The notes beneath the pieces were generated by a model, which worked only from the letters and a program-made list of their open reading frames with translations, ran no database searches and was not told the origin of the DNA. Below are positions 25,898 to 34,967 of a stretch of DNA of 64,000 bases, piece after piece. The number at the start of each line of letters is the position of its first letter. Position 1 is the stretch's first letter. Position numbers and translations under genes: made by a program. This stretch comes from Micromonospora cathayae (GTDB taxonomy: Bacteria > Actinomycetota > Actinomycetes > Mycobacteriales > Micromonosporaceae). The stretch spans positions 5,795,001 through 5,859,000 of the forward strand of contig NZ_CP118615.1 in assembly GCF_028993575.1 (NCBI RefSeq). The letters are read 5' to 3'.

Positions 25898-27820
25898 TCA
25901 TCCCACCTTCTGCGCGAGCGGCTCGCCGCCTGCGGCACCGGGGCCGGCGGCGCTGTCGTCGGCGGCGCTGTCGTCGGCGGCGAAGCGCTCCGCCTGGAGG
26001 GTGAACATGGTGGCGTACCGGCCGCCCGCCGCCATCAGCTCGTCGTGGCTGCCCTGCTCCACGACCCGGCCCTGTTCGAGCAGGACGATCCGGTCGGCCA
26101 GCCGGACGCTGGACAGCCGGTGCGAGATGAGGATGCTGGTCCGGCCCCGGGTCAGCTCGGCGAACCGGGCGAAGAACTCGGCTTCGGCCCGTACGTCCAG
26201 CGCCGCGGTCGGCTCGTCCAGCACCAGCACGGTACTGCCGTGGTAGAGCGCGAACAGGGCCCGCGCGATGGCGATGCGCTGCCACTGCCCGCCGGAGAGG
26301 TCCACCCCGCCGTCGTAGGCCCGCGACAGCAGCGTGTCCAGACCGTCCGGCAGCGCGTCCAGGGTGTCGAGCAGCCCCGCCGCGTCCGCCGCGCGGCGGA
26401 TCCCGGCGCGGTCGTCGAGGTGCTCGACCGCGCCGAAGCCGATGTTGGCCGCCGCCGACAGCTCGTACCGCACGAAGTCCTGGAACACCACGGCGATCCG
26501 GCGCTGCCAGTCCCGGGCGGGCAGGTCGGCGACGTCGACGCCGTCGGCGCGTACCGCACCGGCGTCCGGCGAGTAGAGCCGGGCCAGGAGTTTCACCAGG
26601 GTGGTCTTGCCCGCGCCGTTCACCCCGACCAGCGCGGTGCACCGCCCGGCGGGGATGTGCAGGTCCAGGCCGTCGAAGACCGGACCGGCCGCGCCGGGAT
26701 AGCCGAACCGTACCCCGGTGAAGTCGATCGCCGGGGCGGCGGTGCCGGGCGGCCCGGCCCGGCCGGTGTCGGCGGGTTCGGCGTACCGGGCCATGGCCCG
26801 CTCGAACGCGGTGATGGCGGTCTCGGCGTTCATGCCGTACTGGGTCTGGGTGTCGGAGTCCGGGTAGAACTCCCCCAGCCGGATCAGCGCCATCACCGCC
26901 TGGAGCACCAGCGCCAGCCCGGCCAGGTCGAACGCCCCGTCGGCGGCGCGGACCCCGGCCAGGGCCAGCACGGCGGCGACCCCGACCAGCCCCACGGTCG
27001 TGTACAGCAGGTAGGGCCGCAGGTAGATGCGGCGGCGCTCGGCCCACACCGGGGCCAGGGCCCGGCGGTAGACCTGCCGGTACCGTTCGGTCAGCCAGCC
27101 GGTCAGCCCGAAGACGCGCAGCTCCTTGGCCGCCGCCGGGCCCATCGCCAGCCCGCGCAGGTAGCGGCTCTCCCGGCGGATGGCCGCGACGTCGCGGATG
27201 ACGCGGGCGTAGCGGCGCAGCCCGCCGCGCTGGCCGTGCCGGAACAGCAGCACCACCGTCAGCATCGCCAGCGCCGCCCACGGGCCCAGCACCACGGCGA
27301 GCACCACCGTGAACCCGGCGACCTGCGTGTACGGCCCGACCAGCGCGATCAGCCCGGCGTAGGCCGCGCCGGGGGTACGGAACGCGAACCGCAGCTCGTG
27401 CCCGGCCTCGCCCAGCTCGTCCAGCACCGCCGGGTCCTCCAGCGGGGTGATCTCGCGGGTCGACAGCGACGCCGAGATGAGCCGTCGGTACATGTGCCCG
27501 TCGACGCGTCGACTGAGCTGCTCGCCGACGGCCTTCTGCGCCGCCTCGGCCAGTTGCAGCGCGATCAGCGCCGCGCCGGCGGCGGTCAGCGGCCCCCACA
27601 CCCGCTCCGGTGCGGCGGTGCCGTGCAGCACCGGGCCGATCCGGCCGACGGTGGTGCTCACGGCGATCGCGAAGACGACCGGCAGCACGCCACGGGAGAC
27701 GCTGAGGGCCAGCGCGACCGCGCTCCAGCCGGGTCCGGCGGCGGGCCACTGCCGGGCGATGCGCAGCCGGGCGGCGGCGGCCTCGCGCAGCTGCCCGGCG
27801 CTGGTGGTGGACGCGGTCAT
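25898..27820 (-). CDS. ABC exporter, fused membrane and ATPase domains (first half of a pair)
   Basis: 640 residues from the ATG at 27820, 5 bp after the sulfotransferase-like stop; in-frame sequence further upstream overlaps that gene. Membrane domain to about residue 340, then the ATPase from about 365: Walker A GVNGAGKTT, signature LSGGQWQRIAIARALF, Walker B VLVLDEPTAALDVRAE, switch His in ISHRLSS. A Ser/Asp-Ala-rich tail (DDSAADDSAAG) ends the protein. Arranged head to tail with the next ABC gene, as in heterodimeric peptide/lipid exporters. Confidence 0.9.
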   Translation of the reverse strand: MTASTTSAGQLREAAAARLRIARQWPAAGPGWSAVALALSVSRGVLPVVFAIAVSTTVGRIGPVLHGTAAPERVWGPLTAAGAALIALQLAEAAQKAVGEQLSRRVDGHMYRRLISASLSTREITPLEDPAVLDELGEAGHELRFAFRTPGAAYAGLIALVGPYTQVAGFTVVLAVVLGPWAALAMLTVVLLFRHGQRGGLRRYARVIRDVAAIRRESRYLRGLAMGPAAAKELRVFGLTGWLTERYRQVYRRALAPVWAERRRIYLRPYLLYTTVGLVGVAAVLALAGVRAADGAFDLAGLALVLQAVMALIRLGEFYPDSDTQTQYGMNAETAITAFERAMARYAEPADTGRAGPPGTAAPAIDFTGVRFGYPGAAGPVFDGLDLHIPAGRCTALVGVNGAGKTTLVKLLARLYSPDAGAVRADGVDVADLPARDWQRRIAVVFQDFVRYELSAAANIGFGAVEHLDDRAGIRRAADAAGLLDTLDALPDGLDTLLSRAYDGGVDLSGGQWQRIAIARALFALYHGSTVLVLDEPTAALDVRAEAEFFARFAELTRGRTSILISHRLSSVRLADRIVLLEQGRVVEQGSHDELMAAGGRYATMFTLQAERFAADDSAADDSAAGPGAAGGEPLAQKVG

Positions 27821-27825
27821 CGCGG

Positions 27826-28800
27826 TCAGCCGAAGATCTCGTCCCGCAGGGCCACCGGCAGGCCCAGCTCCTCGGTGCAGGAGCGCACCGAGATCCGGTA
27901 CGACCCGACCACCTCGGCGCTGTCGGCCACGGCCCGCTCCGGTTCGGTCAGCTCCGTGATCGCCCGGTCCCGGAAGCGGTACTCGTCGGCGTTGCCGTGC
28001 AGGCCGGGCACCACGTACGGTTCCGGCTCCACCGGGTGGTGGATCTTCGACTGGTCGGAGTTGAGGTCGCCGGCCGCCCCCCAGCCGGTGAGCATCTGCG
28101 GCCGGTACAGGTGGCCGATGCCGAGCCGGTCGAACAGCCGCGACACCGTCTCCTGCGGGGCGCGGCTGCACTCGTACGGGAAGTGCGTCACCGCCACGCC
28201 CTCGGCGGCGGCGTAGCGCCGCATCCGGGCGTAGGTGAGGGTGCTGAGCACGAAGTTCTGCACCACCCGTTCGCGGCCGATCTTCCCCGCCCACTTGGCC
28301 AGCCACGAGTCGAGCGAGGCACGCGGTTCCCGGTCCAGCACCAGCAGGCGCAGCCGGTCCACCGGCCAGCCGGCCTCGACCAGGCAGCGGGCCGGGTTGA
28401 ACAGCGCCTCGAACGGCACGTACGGCCCGGCCATCTCCTTGGCGAACAGCACCGGCTCACCGTCGGGCAGCTTCCACGGCGAGCCCTCGCCGCCGGTGAG
28501 CGCGAACCGGCCGATGGTCTTGACCGGCTGGTAGTAGGCCGCCGCGCCGGCCATGCCGAACAGGTTGGTCACCGCCGTCGAACCGACCCGGCAGCGTCCC
28601 CAGCCGAGCACCAGCAGCGGGTAGTCGGCCGGGCCGCGACCGGCGAACCCGTCGCGCAGGGTCCGCACGATCTGGGCGGTGACGTCGTCGACGGTGGTGG
28701 TGACGACCTGGTACCGGCCGTCGGGCGGCAGCGGGGTGCCGGTGAGCGCGTCGTCGTCGGCGGCGGCCAGCCGGTGCAGCAGTGGATAAGGGTCGGTCAT
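27826..28800 (-). CDS. Sulfotransferase-like P-loop protein
   Basis: 324 residues from the ATG at 28800, set by CCAGGAG 6 bp upstream. The N-terminal motif LVLGWGRCRVGSTAVTNLFG resembles the PAPS 5'-phosphosulfate loop (strand, G-x-x-R-x-G-S-T). A basic stretch with RLLVLDREPRASLDSWLAKW fits the 3'-phosphate-binding helix of sulfotransferases. It may sulfate the NRPS product or a precursor; other nucleotide-dependent roles are possible. Lies between the NRPS and the exporter genes, in the same operon. Confidence 0.65.
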   Translation of the reverse strand: MTDPYPLLHRLAAADDDALTGTPLPPDGRYQVVTTTVDDVTAQIVRTLRDGFAGRGPADYPLLVLGWGRCRVGSTAVTNLFGMAGAAAYYQPVKTIGRFALTGGEGSPWKLPDGEPVLFAKEMAGPYVPFEALFNPARCLVEAGWPVDRLRLLVLDREPRASLDSWLAKWAGKIGRERVVQNFVLSTLTYARMRRYAAAEGVAVTHFPYECSRAPQETVSRLFDRLGIGHLYRPQMLTGWGAAGDLNSDQSKIHHPVEPEPYVVPGLHGNADEYRFRDRAITELTEPERAVADSAEVVGSYRISVRSCTEELGLPVALRDEIFG

Positions 28801-28831
28801 CGAGGGCTCCTGGCGGTCGGGAAGGAAGGGT

Positions 28832-31800
28832 TCAGCCGAGGTCGAGCAGGGCGGCGACGTCCCGGACAGGCACCGGGCGCAGCGCCGCCTCACACAGCAG
28901 CGTCTCGATGCCGCGCAGGGCCCGCACGCTGACGGTCGCCGGCACCCGTCGGGTGTCGGCCAGCAGGTGCAGCGCACAACCGCCGGCCAGGTGGGGCATG
29001 GCCAGGAAGAAGGTCATGTCGTGGCGGGCGACGGCGGCGACCTGCCGTACGGTGGTGCGCGCGGCCAGTTCGGTCAGCGTGGCCCGGTCGGGGGTGCCCG
29101 CCGGGACGTCGAAGTCACGGCCCATCCGGGAGTCGTTGAAGTACACCGACAGGTCGGCCCGCCCGCCCTCGGCCGCGATCAGCTCGTCCAGCGCCTCGGG
29201 CGGGTAGGTGGCGTGGAAGTAGGACTCGGTGGAGTCGCGGTAGCAGCGCCGGACGGCGTCGTCGACGTCGCCGGTACCGACGTCGAAGACCAGCAGCGCG
29301 TTCTGCGCGATGCCGGTGGCGAGTTGCCGCTGGCGGGGCGTGTTGCGGTTCCCGGCGATCAGCTTCACCACGGCCCGGTCCCGGCCGGTCAGCGCCGCCT
29401 GGACCAGCAGCGCGGCGGTCAACACCACGGTGGACGACGACGTTCCGGTGCGCTCGGCCAGCGCGGCGGCGGCGACGGCCACGGCGGTGGACTCCATCCG
29501 CCAGGTGACGACCGGCAGCGGGCCGCCGTCGTGCTCCGGCCCGTCGAAGATCCGCTGCGGTACCGCGGGCAGCCGTTCCCGCCAGTACGTCAGGGACTGC
29601 CGGGCCCGGCGCTGCCCGGCGGGCGACGCCTCGTAGCCGGCCTGGTCCAGCGGCTGCCAGCCCGGCGCGGGCAGGGCCCGCTCGCCGTCGACCAGGGTGC
29701 GCAGTTCCGCCAGCAGCAGTTCCAGCGACCAGCCGTCCAGCGACACGTGTGAGGCGGCCACCGCCACCGCCTCGACCAGGCCGTCGACGCGCAGCAGCGC
29801 CCACCGGACCGGCCATTCCCGGTCCAGGTGGAAGGCGGTGGCGGCCAGTTCGGCGGCGGTGGCGTCGGCCGTCTCCGACAGTTCGGCGGCGGTGGTGTCG
29901 CGGACCAGCGGCAGGTACGCGCCGTCGGCGCACAGGTGCTGGCGGGGGCCGTCGGGCTCGTCGGTCGTCAGGGTGCGCAGCACCTGGTGCCGCAGTACCA
30001 GGTGCGACCAGGCCGTGGTGACCCGGTCGGCCGGGACCGGGGTGGTCAACCGCAGCACCCGTTTGATGTTGAAGTCCCGGCTGGCCTCGCCGAACCACTG
30101 CATGGGCCGGTACATGGCCGCCTGGCCCCAGGTCAGCGGCGCGGAGCCGACGGACGCTCCGGAGAACCGCGCCTGGACCGCCTGGCCGGCAGGATCGCCG
30201 GTGCGGGCCGGCGGGACCGTGGCGGCGGGCGTCGGCTGTCCGCTGGTCGGGTGCCCGGTCAGCGTGGCCGCGGGCGTCGCGGGTCCGCTCGTGACGGCGA
30301 GCGTCGGCTTCCCGGTCAGCGCGGCGGGTGTCGGGTGTCCGGTCAGCGCGGCGGCCAGGGCACGGACCGTGCGGTGGTCGAACAGGTCGGCGATGCCCAC
30401 CGGCAGGCCCAGTTCCTCGTCCAGCCGGGTGACGACCTCGACGACCTGCATGGAGTCGCCGCCGAGTTCGAAGAAGTCGTCGTCGACGCCGAGCCGGTCC
30501 ACCCGCAGCACCGCGCCGACCACCGCCGCCACCGCCGTCTCCAGGTCACCGGAGGGCGCGACGTACGCGGTGCTCAGCGCGGGCCGTACCGTCGGCGTGG
30601 TGGGCAGCCGGCGGGTGTCGACCTTGCCGTTCGGGGTGAGCGGGTACTGCGCCACGTACAGGAACCGGCTCGGCACGGACGCCTCCGGCAGCAGGCCGGC
30701 GGCGTGGGCGCGCAGCTGCGCCTCGGTGGGGCGTGGCTCGTCCTCGGACCTCAGGTAGGCGACCAGGTGCAGGTCGTGGCCGTCGGGTTCGGCGATCACC
30801 ACCGCCTCGGCGACGCCGGGGCAGCGGCGCAGCGCGTCCTCGACGGCGGGCGGCTCGACCCGCTGGCCCCGGATCTTCACCTGCCGGTCGGCCCGGCCGA
30901 GCACGTCCAGCACCCCGTCGGGGCCGAGCCGGCCCAGGTCCCCGGTACGCAGCAGCCGCGCTCCCCCGCCCGCCGGGTGCGGGATCCACCGCTGGGCGGT
31001 CAGCACCGGCTGACCGTGGTAGCCCCGGCCGATGACGGCCCCGCCGAGGCAGATCTCACCGGTCTGCCCCAGTGGCACGGGCCGGCCCTGTTCGTCGAGG
31101 ATGTGCACCTCGGCGTTGGGGATGGGCGCGCCGACCGGCAGCCGCCGCCCGACGGTACGGTCCGTGCCGATCCAGTACCAGGTCGCGCCGACGGTCTCGC
31201 TCATGCCGTAGTGGTTCCCGAAGCCGGACTTCGGGCTGCCGGTGATCCACGCGTCGAACTCGGGGGTCAGGTACAGCGGCTCGCTGCCGATCATGACCTG
31301 GCGGGCGACGTCGTCGACGCCACCGAGGGCGGTCATCGCCCGTACGTGCGACGGGGTGAGCTTGAGGAATCCGCACGGCGCGGCGGCGGTCAGCGCGATC
31401 AGGTCGTCGAACGCGACCGGCTCCGGCGCGACCTCCAGTTCCCAGTCCGCGACCAGCGCCGTGAACAGGGTCATCACCGACCCGACGAAGTACAGCGGGG
31501 CGTGCAGTACGGCGCGTTCCCCCGGTTGGAAGGCGAACTCCCCGGCACACCAGCGCACGTAGTTGACCAGCTGCCGGTGGGTGCCGAGCACCCCCTTGGG
31601 CGCGCCACTGGTGCCGGAGGTGTACATGACGAACGCCAGGTTCTCCACCCGGCAGCCGCCGTCACCGTCGTCGCCGAGGGTGTCGGGCAGGTCGGTGACG
31701 TCGAGTACGGCCGCCGGGTAGCCGGCCGGTACGAGCCCCCGGTGGTCCGGCCCGGTCAGCAGCACCGGGTCACCCGCGTCGGCCAGGATCCGGGCCCGCC

Positions 31801-32365
31801 GATCCGCCGGGTCGTGCACGGCCAGCGGCAGGTACGCCGACCCGGCCGCCAGCACCGCGAGGATCGCCACCACCGCGTCCACCGACCGGGGCAGCAGCAC
31901 CGCGACGGGCGTCTCCGGGCCCGCGCCGTGGGCCCGCAGCACCCGCGCGGCGTACCGGACCCGGGCCCGCAGCTCCCCCGCGGTGACCTCGACGCCCGCG
32001 TCGCGCACCGCGACGCGGCCGGGGTCGGCGGCCAGCGCCCGGTCGACGAGGACGTGCAGTGGCGTCTGGTCGACCGGGCGGCGCGGCCCGGTGGCGACCG
32101 ACCGGGCGGCGTCGACCGTGGCGGGTTCCTGCCCTCCCGGGTCGCGCCCGGGACCGGCGACGGATTCCGGGTCGGGACCGGCACCGCCGGCCGTGCGGAG
32201 CGAGGCGGGCCGCAGGTCGGTCCAGTGCGCGGCGACGTGCTCCAGGCACGCCTCGACCGGGCCGGTGAACGCCGTCGTCCAGCCGTCCGGGACGGGTCGG
32301 TCCGTCGGCCACAGGGAGTACTGGTCCTCGGCGTTGACGACGACCTGGTGCGGGCCGGGGCTCAC
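28832..32365 (-). CDS. Unusual NRPS: fused MbtH-like domain, adenylation, thiolation, condensation
   Basis: 1177 residues from a GTG overlapping the upstream stop (GTGA). Residues about 8-55 are an MbtH-like domain ([30 protein letters not shown]). A domain about 100-595: [43 protein letters not shown] with catalytic Lys. T domain: [14 protein letters not shown] with the phosphopantetheine Ser. C domain about 740-1177: SHVSLDG, keeping the catalytic second His. In the A4 region the residue aligning with Asp235 is Val ([10 protein letters not shown]), so an ordinary alpha-amino acid is unlikely. No thioesterase domain; the C domain may join an in-trans amine. Confidence 0.88.
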   Translation of the reverse strand: MSPGPHQVVVNAEDQYSLWPTDRPVPDGWTTAFTGPVEACLEHVAAHWTDLRPASLRTAGGAGPDPESVAGPGRDPGGQEPATVDAARSVATGPRRPVDQTPLHVLVDRALAADPGRVAVRDAGVEVTAGELRARVRYAARVLRAHGAGPETPVAVLLPRSVDAVVAILAVLAAGSAYLPLAVHDPADRRARILADAGDPVLLTGPDHRGLVPAGYPAAVLDVTDLPDTLGDDGDGGCRVENLAFVMYTSGTSGAPKGVLGTHRQLVNYVRWCAGEFAFQPGERAVLHAPLYFVGSVMTLFTALVADWELEVAPEPVAFDDLIALTAAAPCGFLKLTPSHVRAMTALGGVDDVARQVMIGSEPLYLTPEFDAWITGSPKSGFGNHYGMSETVGATWYWIGTDRTVGRRLPVGAPIPNAEVHILDEQGRPVPLGQTGEICLGGAVIGRGYHGQPVLTAQRWIPHPAGGGARLLRTGDLGRLGPDGVLDVLGRADRQVKIRGQRVEPPAVEDALRRCPGVAEAVVIAEPDGHDLHLVAYLRSEDEPRPTEAQLRAHAAGLLPEASVPSRFLYVAQYPLTPNGKVDTRRLPTTPTVRPALSTAYVAPSGDLETAVAAVVGAVLRVDRLGVDDDFFELGGDSMQVVEVVTRLDEELGLPVGIADLFDHRTVRALAAALTGHPTPAALTGKPTLAVTSGPATPAATLTGHPTSGQPTPAATVPPARTGDPAGQAVQARFSGASVGSAPLTWGQAAMYRPMQWFGEASRDFNIKRVLRLTTPVPADRVTTAWSHLVLRHQVLRTLTTDEPDGPRQHLCADGAYLPLVRDTTAAELSETADATAAELAATAFHLDREWPVRWALLRVDGLVEAVAVAASHVSLDGWSLELLLAELRTLVDGERALPAPGWQPLDQAGYEASPAGQRRARQSLTYWRERLPAVPQRIFDGPEHDGGPLPVVTWRMESTAVAVAAAALAERTGTSSSTVVLTAALLVQAALTGRDRAVVKLIAGNRNTPRQRQLATGIAQNALLVFDVGTGDVDDAVRRCYRDSTESYFHATYPPEALDELIAAEGGRADLSVYFNDSRMGRDFDVPAGTPDRATLTELAARTTVRQVAAVARHDMTFFLAMPHLAGGCALHLLADTRRVPATVSVRALRGIETLLCEAALRPVPVRDVAALLDLG

Positions 32366-34173
32366 GCGGGCGCCCCGACCGTCTCCCCGGCGGTCTCGCC
32401 GACCGGCTCCCCGGCTGCGGTCAGCCGCTCGACGGGTGCCCGCCAGCCCTCCCCGGTGTACCAGTCGCCGCCGAACGAGGTGATCGTCGGGGTCCAGCCG
32501 CCGTGGGCGTCGGCGTAGGCGGCGATCTCGCGCCAGAACACGTCCACCAGGGCCGAGTAGCGGCAGGCGGTACGCATGTCGTCCAGGGTGAACGGCGGGC
32601 CGTCCATCCGGACCAGCCGGATGTCGAACGCGCCCCGGTACTGCCGCCCGCCGACGGTGAACGGCTGCTTCCACATCGCCGCGCCCGGCGCGCGCAGCGT
32701 GTAGCGGACGCGGGCGGTGCTGTGGCCGCCGTGGCGCAGGTCGCCCCACTCGCCGATGTCGGGCACCAGCGGCGGGAAGAAGTAGTGCCGCTGCCGGGGC
32801 ACCTCGATCCGGTCGAAGTTCCCGGGTACGAAGTGCCAGCGGTTGTACATCATCCGCTGCGCCACCTGCCACAGGATGTCGGTGACGGCGGCGGCGGGCA
32901 GGTCGGCGGCCATGTCGGGGCTGGGCAGCACGCAGCAGAAGAAGTCCGGCTTCTTCAGCGCCGCCACCTCCTCGCCGTACTCCCCGGCCGGTCCGTGCAG
33001 CCGGGACAGGTCCCGGACGCCGCTGGACATGCCGTAGTCGGCGCGGCCGTCGACGACCGCGCCCAGCACGATGCCCTCCAGGATCCGGGTCAGGTCCCGC
33101 TCGTCGCCGCCCGCGTGCGCGGCGCGCAGGGCGGTGGCGGTCGCCCGACGCACCCAGCCGGACGCGTCCTCGCCGTCGACCGGCTCGGGCAGCACGCCGG
33201 TCGGCGGGTGCAGCGTCGGGGGCAGCTCGGCCTGGCTGCGCTGGCCCTGCTCCCACGGCAGCAGGTACTCGTCCTTGGCGTAGGTCAGCCCGTTGACGCG
33301 CCGGTAGCGCATGTGACCGCCGCCGTCGACGCGTTCGACCAGGTCACCGGCGAGCGCGGCCAGTTCGGCCAGGGTCGCGGTGCTCAGCTGCCCGGTGACC
33401 TGTTCGCCGAGCGCCCGCAGGTACGCCGCGCAGCGGGTGGTCAGCACCCGCCGCAGGCCCACGGCGCTGAGCTGGCGACCGTTGAACTCCTCGAACCGGA
33501 CCGCCCGGCCGGTCCGGAACAGCAACTGGATGGCGGCCACGAACAGCCGCTCCTCGGGGCTCCAGTCGGCCGGCGGGCGGTCCCGCAGCGCCGGCAGCAC
33601 GCCGTCGCGGATCAGGGTGCTGGAGCCGGAGTCGGACCGGGAGAACACCCGGCGCTCGATGTAGATCAGGACGGTCTCGACGCGCTCGACCCAGTCGACG
33701 ACCTCCTCCAGCCGCTCCGGCAGGCTGCCGTCGGCGTGCCAGGTGTACAGCATGTGGTCGAGTTCGTGCCGTTGGTACTCCTCCTCGGCCTGGGCCGGCA
33801 GGCACTCCTCGTCGACCATCTCGATCATCCAGTCGGGCAGCGCGAGTTCGGCCACGACCGGGTCGGCCGGCAGGTCGCCGCGCGCCGGTTCGTGCACGGT
33901 CAGCTTGCCGAGCGCCGAGTGGGCCAGCACGAACTGGGCGGGTGGCGCGTCGGCTCCCGGCGCGGTCAGCCGGAGCTGCTGCCGGCCGAGCACGTGCCGG
34001 ACGATCGCCTGCTCGCGCAGGGTCAGACTGTCGAAGGCGGAACGGAAGGGCACCTTGCCCGCCATGGTGAGCAGACGCAGCACCGCGGTCTGGGCGCTGC
34101 CGCCGAACAGTGCGGTGGGGTCACGCACCTCGCGTAGTTCCTGGCTCCACTGGTCGGACTTCGTACGTCGCAC
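32362..34173 (-). CDS. Protein of unknown function, first gene of the NRPS operon
   Basis: 603 residues; I do not recognise the family. The N-terminal half is helical and charged, with [16 protein letters not shown] at residues 131-146, a His/Glu-rich stretch that could bind metal. The C-terminal half has [35 protein letters not shown] and [16 protein letters not shown], rich in aromatics. No signal peptide or membrane segment. It is coupled to the NRPS by a GTGA overlap, so it is almost certainly part of the pathway, perhaps making or modifying the unusual A-domain substrate. That role is inference only. Confidence 0.85.
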   Translation of the reverse strand: MRRTKSDQWSQELREVRDPTALFGGSAQTAVLRLLTMAGKVPFRSAFDSLTLREQAIVRHVLGRQQLRLTAPGADAPPAQFVLAHSALGKLTVHEPARGDLPADPVVAELALPDWMIEMVDEECLPAQAEEEYQRHELDHMLYTWHADGSLPERLEEVVDWVERVETVLIYIERRVFSRSDSGSSTLIRDGVLPALRDRPPADWSPEERLFVAAIQLLFRTGRAVRFEEFNGRQLSAVGLRRVLTTRCAAYLRALGEQVTGQLSTATLAELAALAGDLVERVDGGGHMRYRRVNGLTYAKDEYLLPWEQGQRSQAELPPTLHPPTGVLPEPVDGEDASGWVRRATATALRAAHAGGDERDLTRILEGIVLGAVVDGRADYGMSSGVRDLSRLHGPAGEYGEEVAALKKPDFFCCVLPSPDMAADLPAAAVTDILWQVAQRMMYNRWHFVPGNFDRIEVPRQRHYFFPPLVPDIGEWGDLRHGGHSTARVRYTLRAPGAAMWKQPFTVGGRQYRGAFDIRLVRMDGPPFTLDDMRTACRYSALVDVFWREIAAYADAHGGWTPTITSFGGDWYTGEGWRAPVERLTAAGEPVGETAGETVGAPA

Positions 34174-34495
34174 GTTCCCGCCTTTCGCGACCGGGCAGGC
34201 CGCGGCGTACGCGGGATGCGGCCCACACGACGACGGCCACCGCGCGGTGGTCGTTCAGGGCGCGCAGCGACCGGTAGCCGACCTGGAGAGTGGAGGGTCC
34301 GTGGCGGTGCCACGGCTAGGGCCGGAGACGTTCCACCCCGGTGTGGGAACGCTCCCGACAGCGAAGTCTTGCCGACGCCGGCAGATGTGTCAATATCGTT
34401 AACTGTGATCTATCCATGATGGATCGCGCACCAGGTGGGATGCCTGAAGTGTCCCTGGATCGGGGCCTCGTCCCGGTGCCGGTGACGGCCGGTCC
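34174..34495. promoter_or_regulatory. Promoter region of the NRPS operon
   Basis: 322 bp without a gene. On the minus strand TTGACA (34393-34388) is followed 17 bp on by AAGACT (34370-34365), 192 bp before the operon start. A LacI-type palindrome TGGGAACGCTCCCG (34344-34357) lies just downstream of that -10. A second palindrome ATCCATGATGGAT is at 34412-34424, upstream of the -35. Confidence 0.45.
34344..34357. promoter_or_regulatory. LacI-type (CebR-like) operator candidate
   Basis: TGGGAACGCTCCCG matches the CebR consensus TGGGAGCGCTCCCA at 12 of 14 positions and sits where a repressor would block the minus-strand NRPS promoter. Match seen by eye only. Confidence 0.35.
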
Positions 34496-34891
34496 TCAGC
34501 TGGTCGACGGCCGCACGCCGGAGCCCGGCACGCCGGAAGCGGACACCCCGCCGTACGAGATCTCGTTGCCGTCCGGGTCCGCGTAGACGACCTTGCGCAT
34601 GCCCCCTCCGTACTCCTCGACCCGGTCGGGTTCGAGGCCACGCCGGGTGAGCCCGGCAACCGTGGCGTCGAGATCCGCAGCCATGATCATCAGCATCGCG
34701 TGGCCGGCCCGGTCGGGCCGGCGTTCGATGTAGACGTAGCTGTGCGCGCCCACCGCCCACACCGCCTCGGTGTCGTGCGGGTGGAAGCTCGGCTCGCCGC
34801 CGAGGAACGTCCGGTACCAGGTCAGCGCGCGATCGAAGTCGGCGACCGGGACACCGGCGAACAGGTCGGTTGCTGGTGGCGTACCGGTCAT
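34496..34891 (-). CDS. VOC-superfamily (glyoxalase/bleomycin-resistance-like) protein
   Basis: 131 residues from the ATG at 34891, with GGAAGGA upstream; the longer frame has no vicinal-oxygen-chelate features before it. FAGVPVADFDRALTWYRTFLG and the C-terminal YADPDGNEISYGG with the metal-ligand Glu are typical. Could be a drug-binding resistance protein, a small-molecule dioxygenase or an isomerase. Downstream of, and on the same strand as, an ABC-F gene beside an NRPS locus, which makes self-protection plausible. Confidence 0.82.
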   Translation of the reverse strand: MTGTPPATDLFAGVPVADFDRALTWYRTFLGGEPSFHPHDTEAVWAVGAHSYVYIERRPDRAGHAMLMIMAADLDATVAGLTRRGLEPDRVEEYGGGMRKVVYADPDGNEISYGGVSASGVPGSGVRPSTS

Positions 34892-34967
34892 GATCGTTCC
34901 TTCCCCGCGTGGACCCGCTACCGCCCCATCATCCCGCCCCGGCCCCCGACCCGGGCGACGGGCGCCG

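Noticed and set aside
32366..33256. Nearly 300-residue N-terminal extension of the NRPS
   Set aside because: It is a shadow of the 603-residue gene in another frame; the MbtH-like domain begins at the GTG at 32365.
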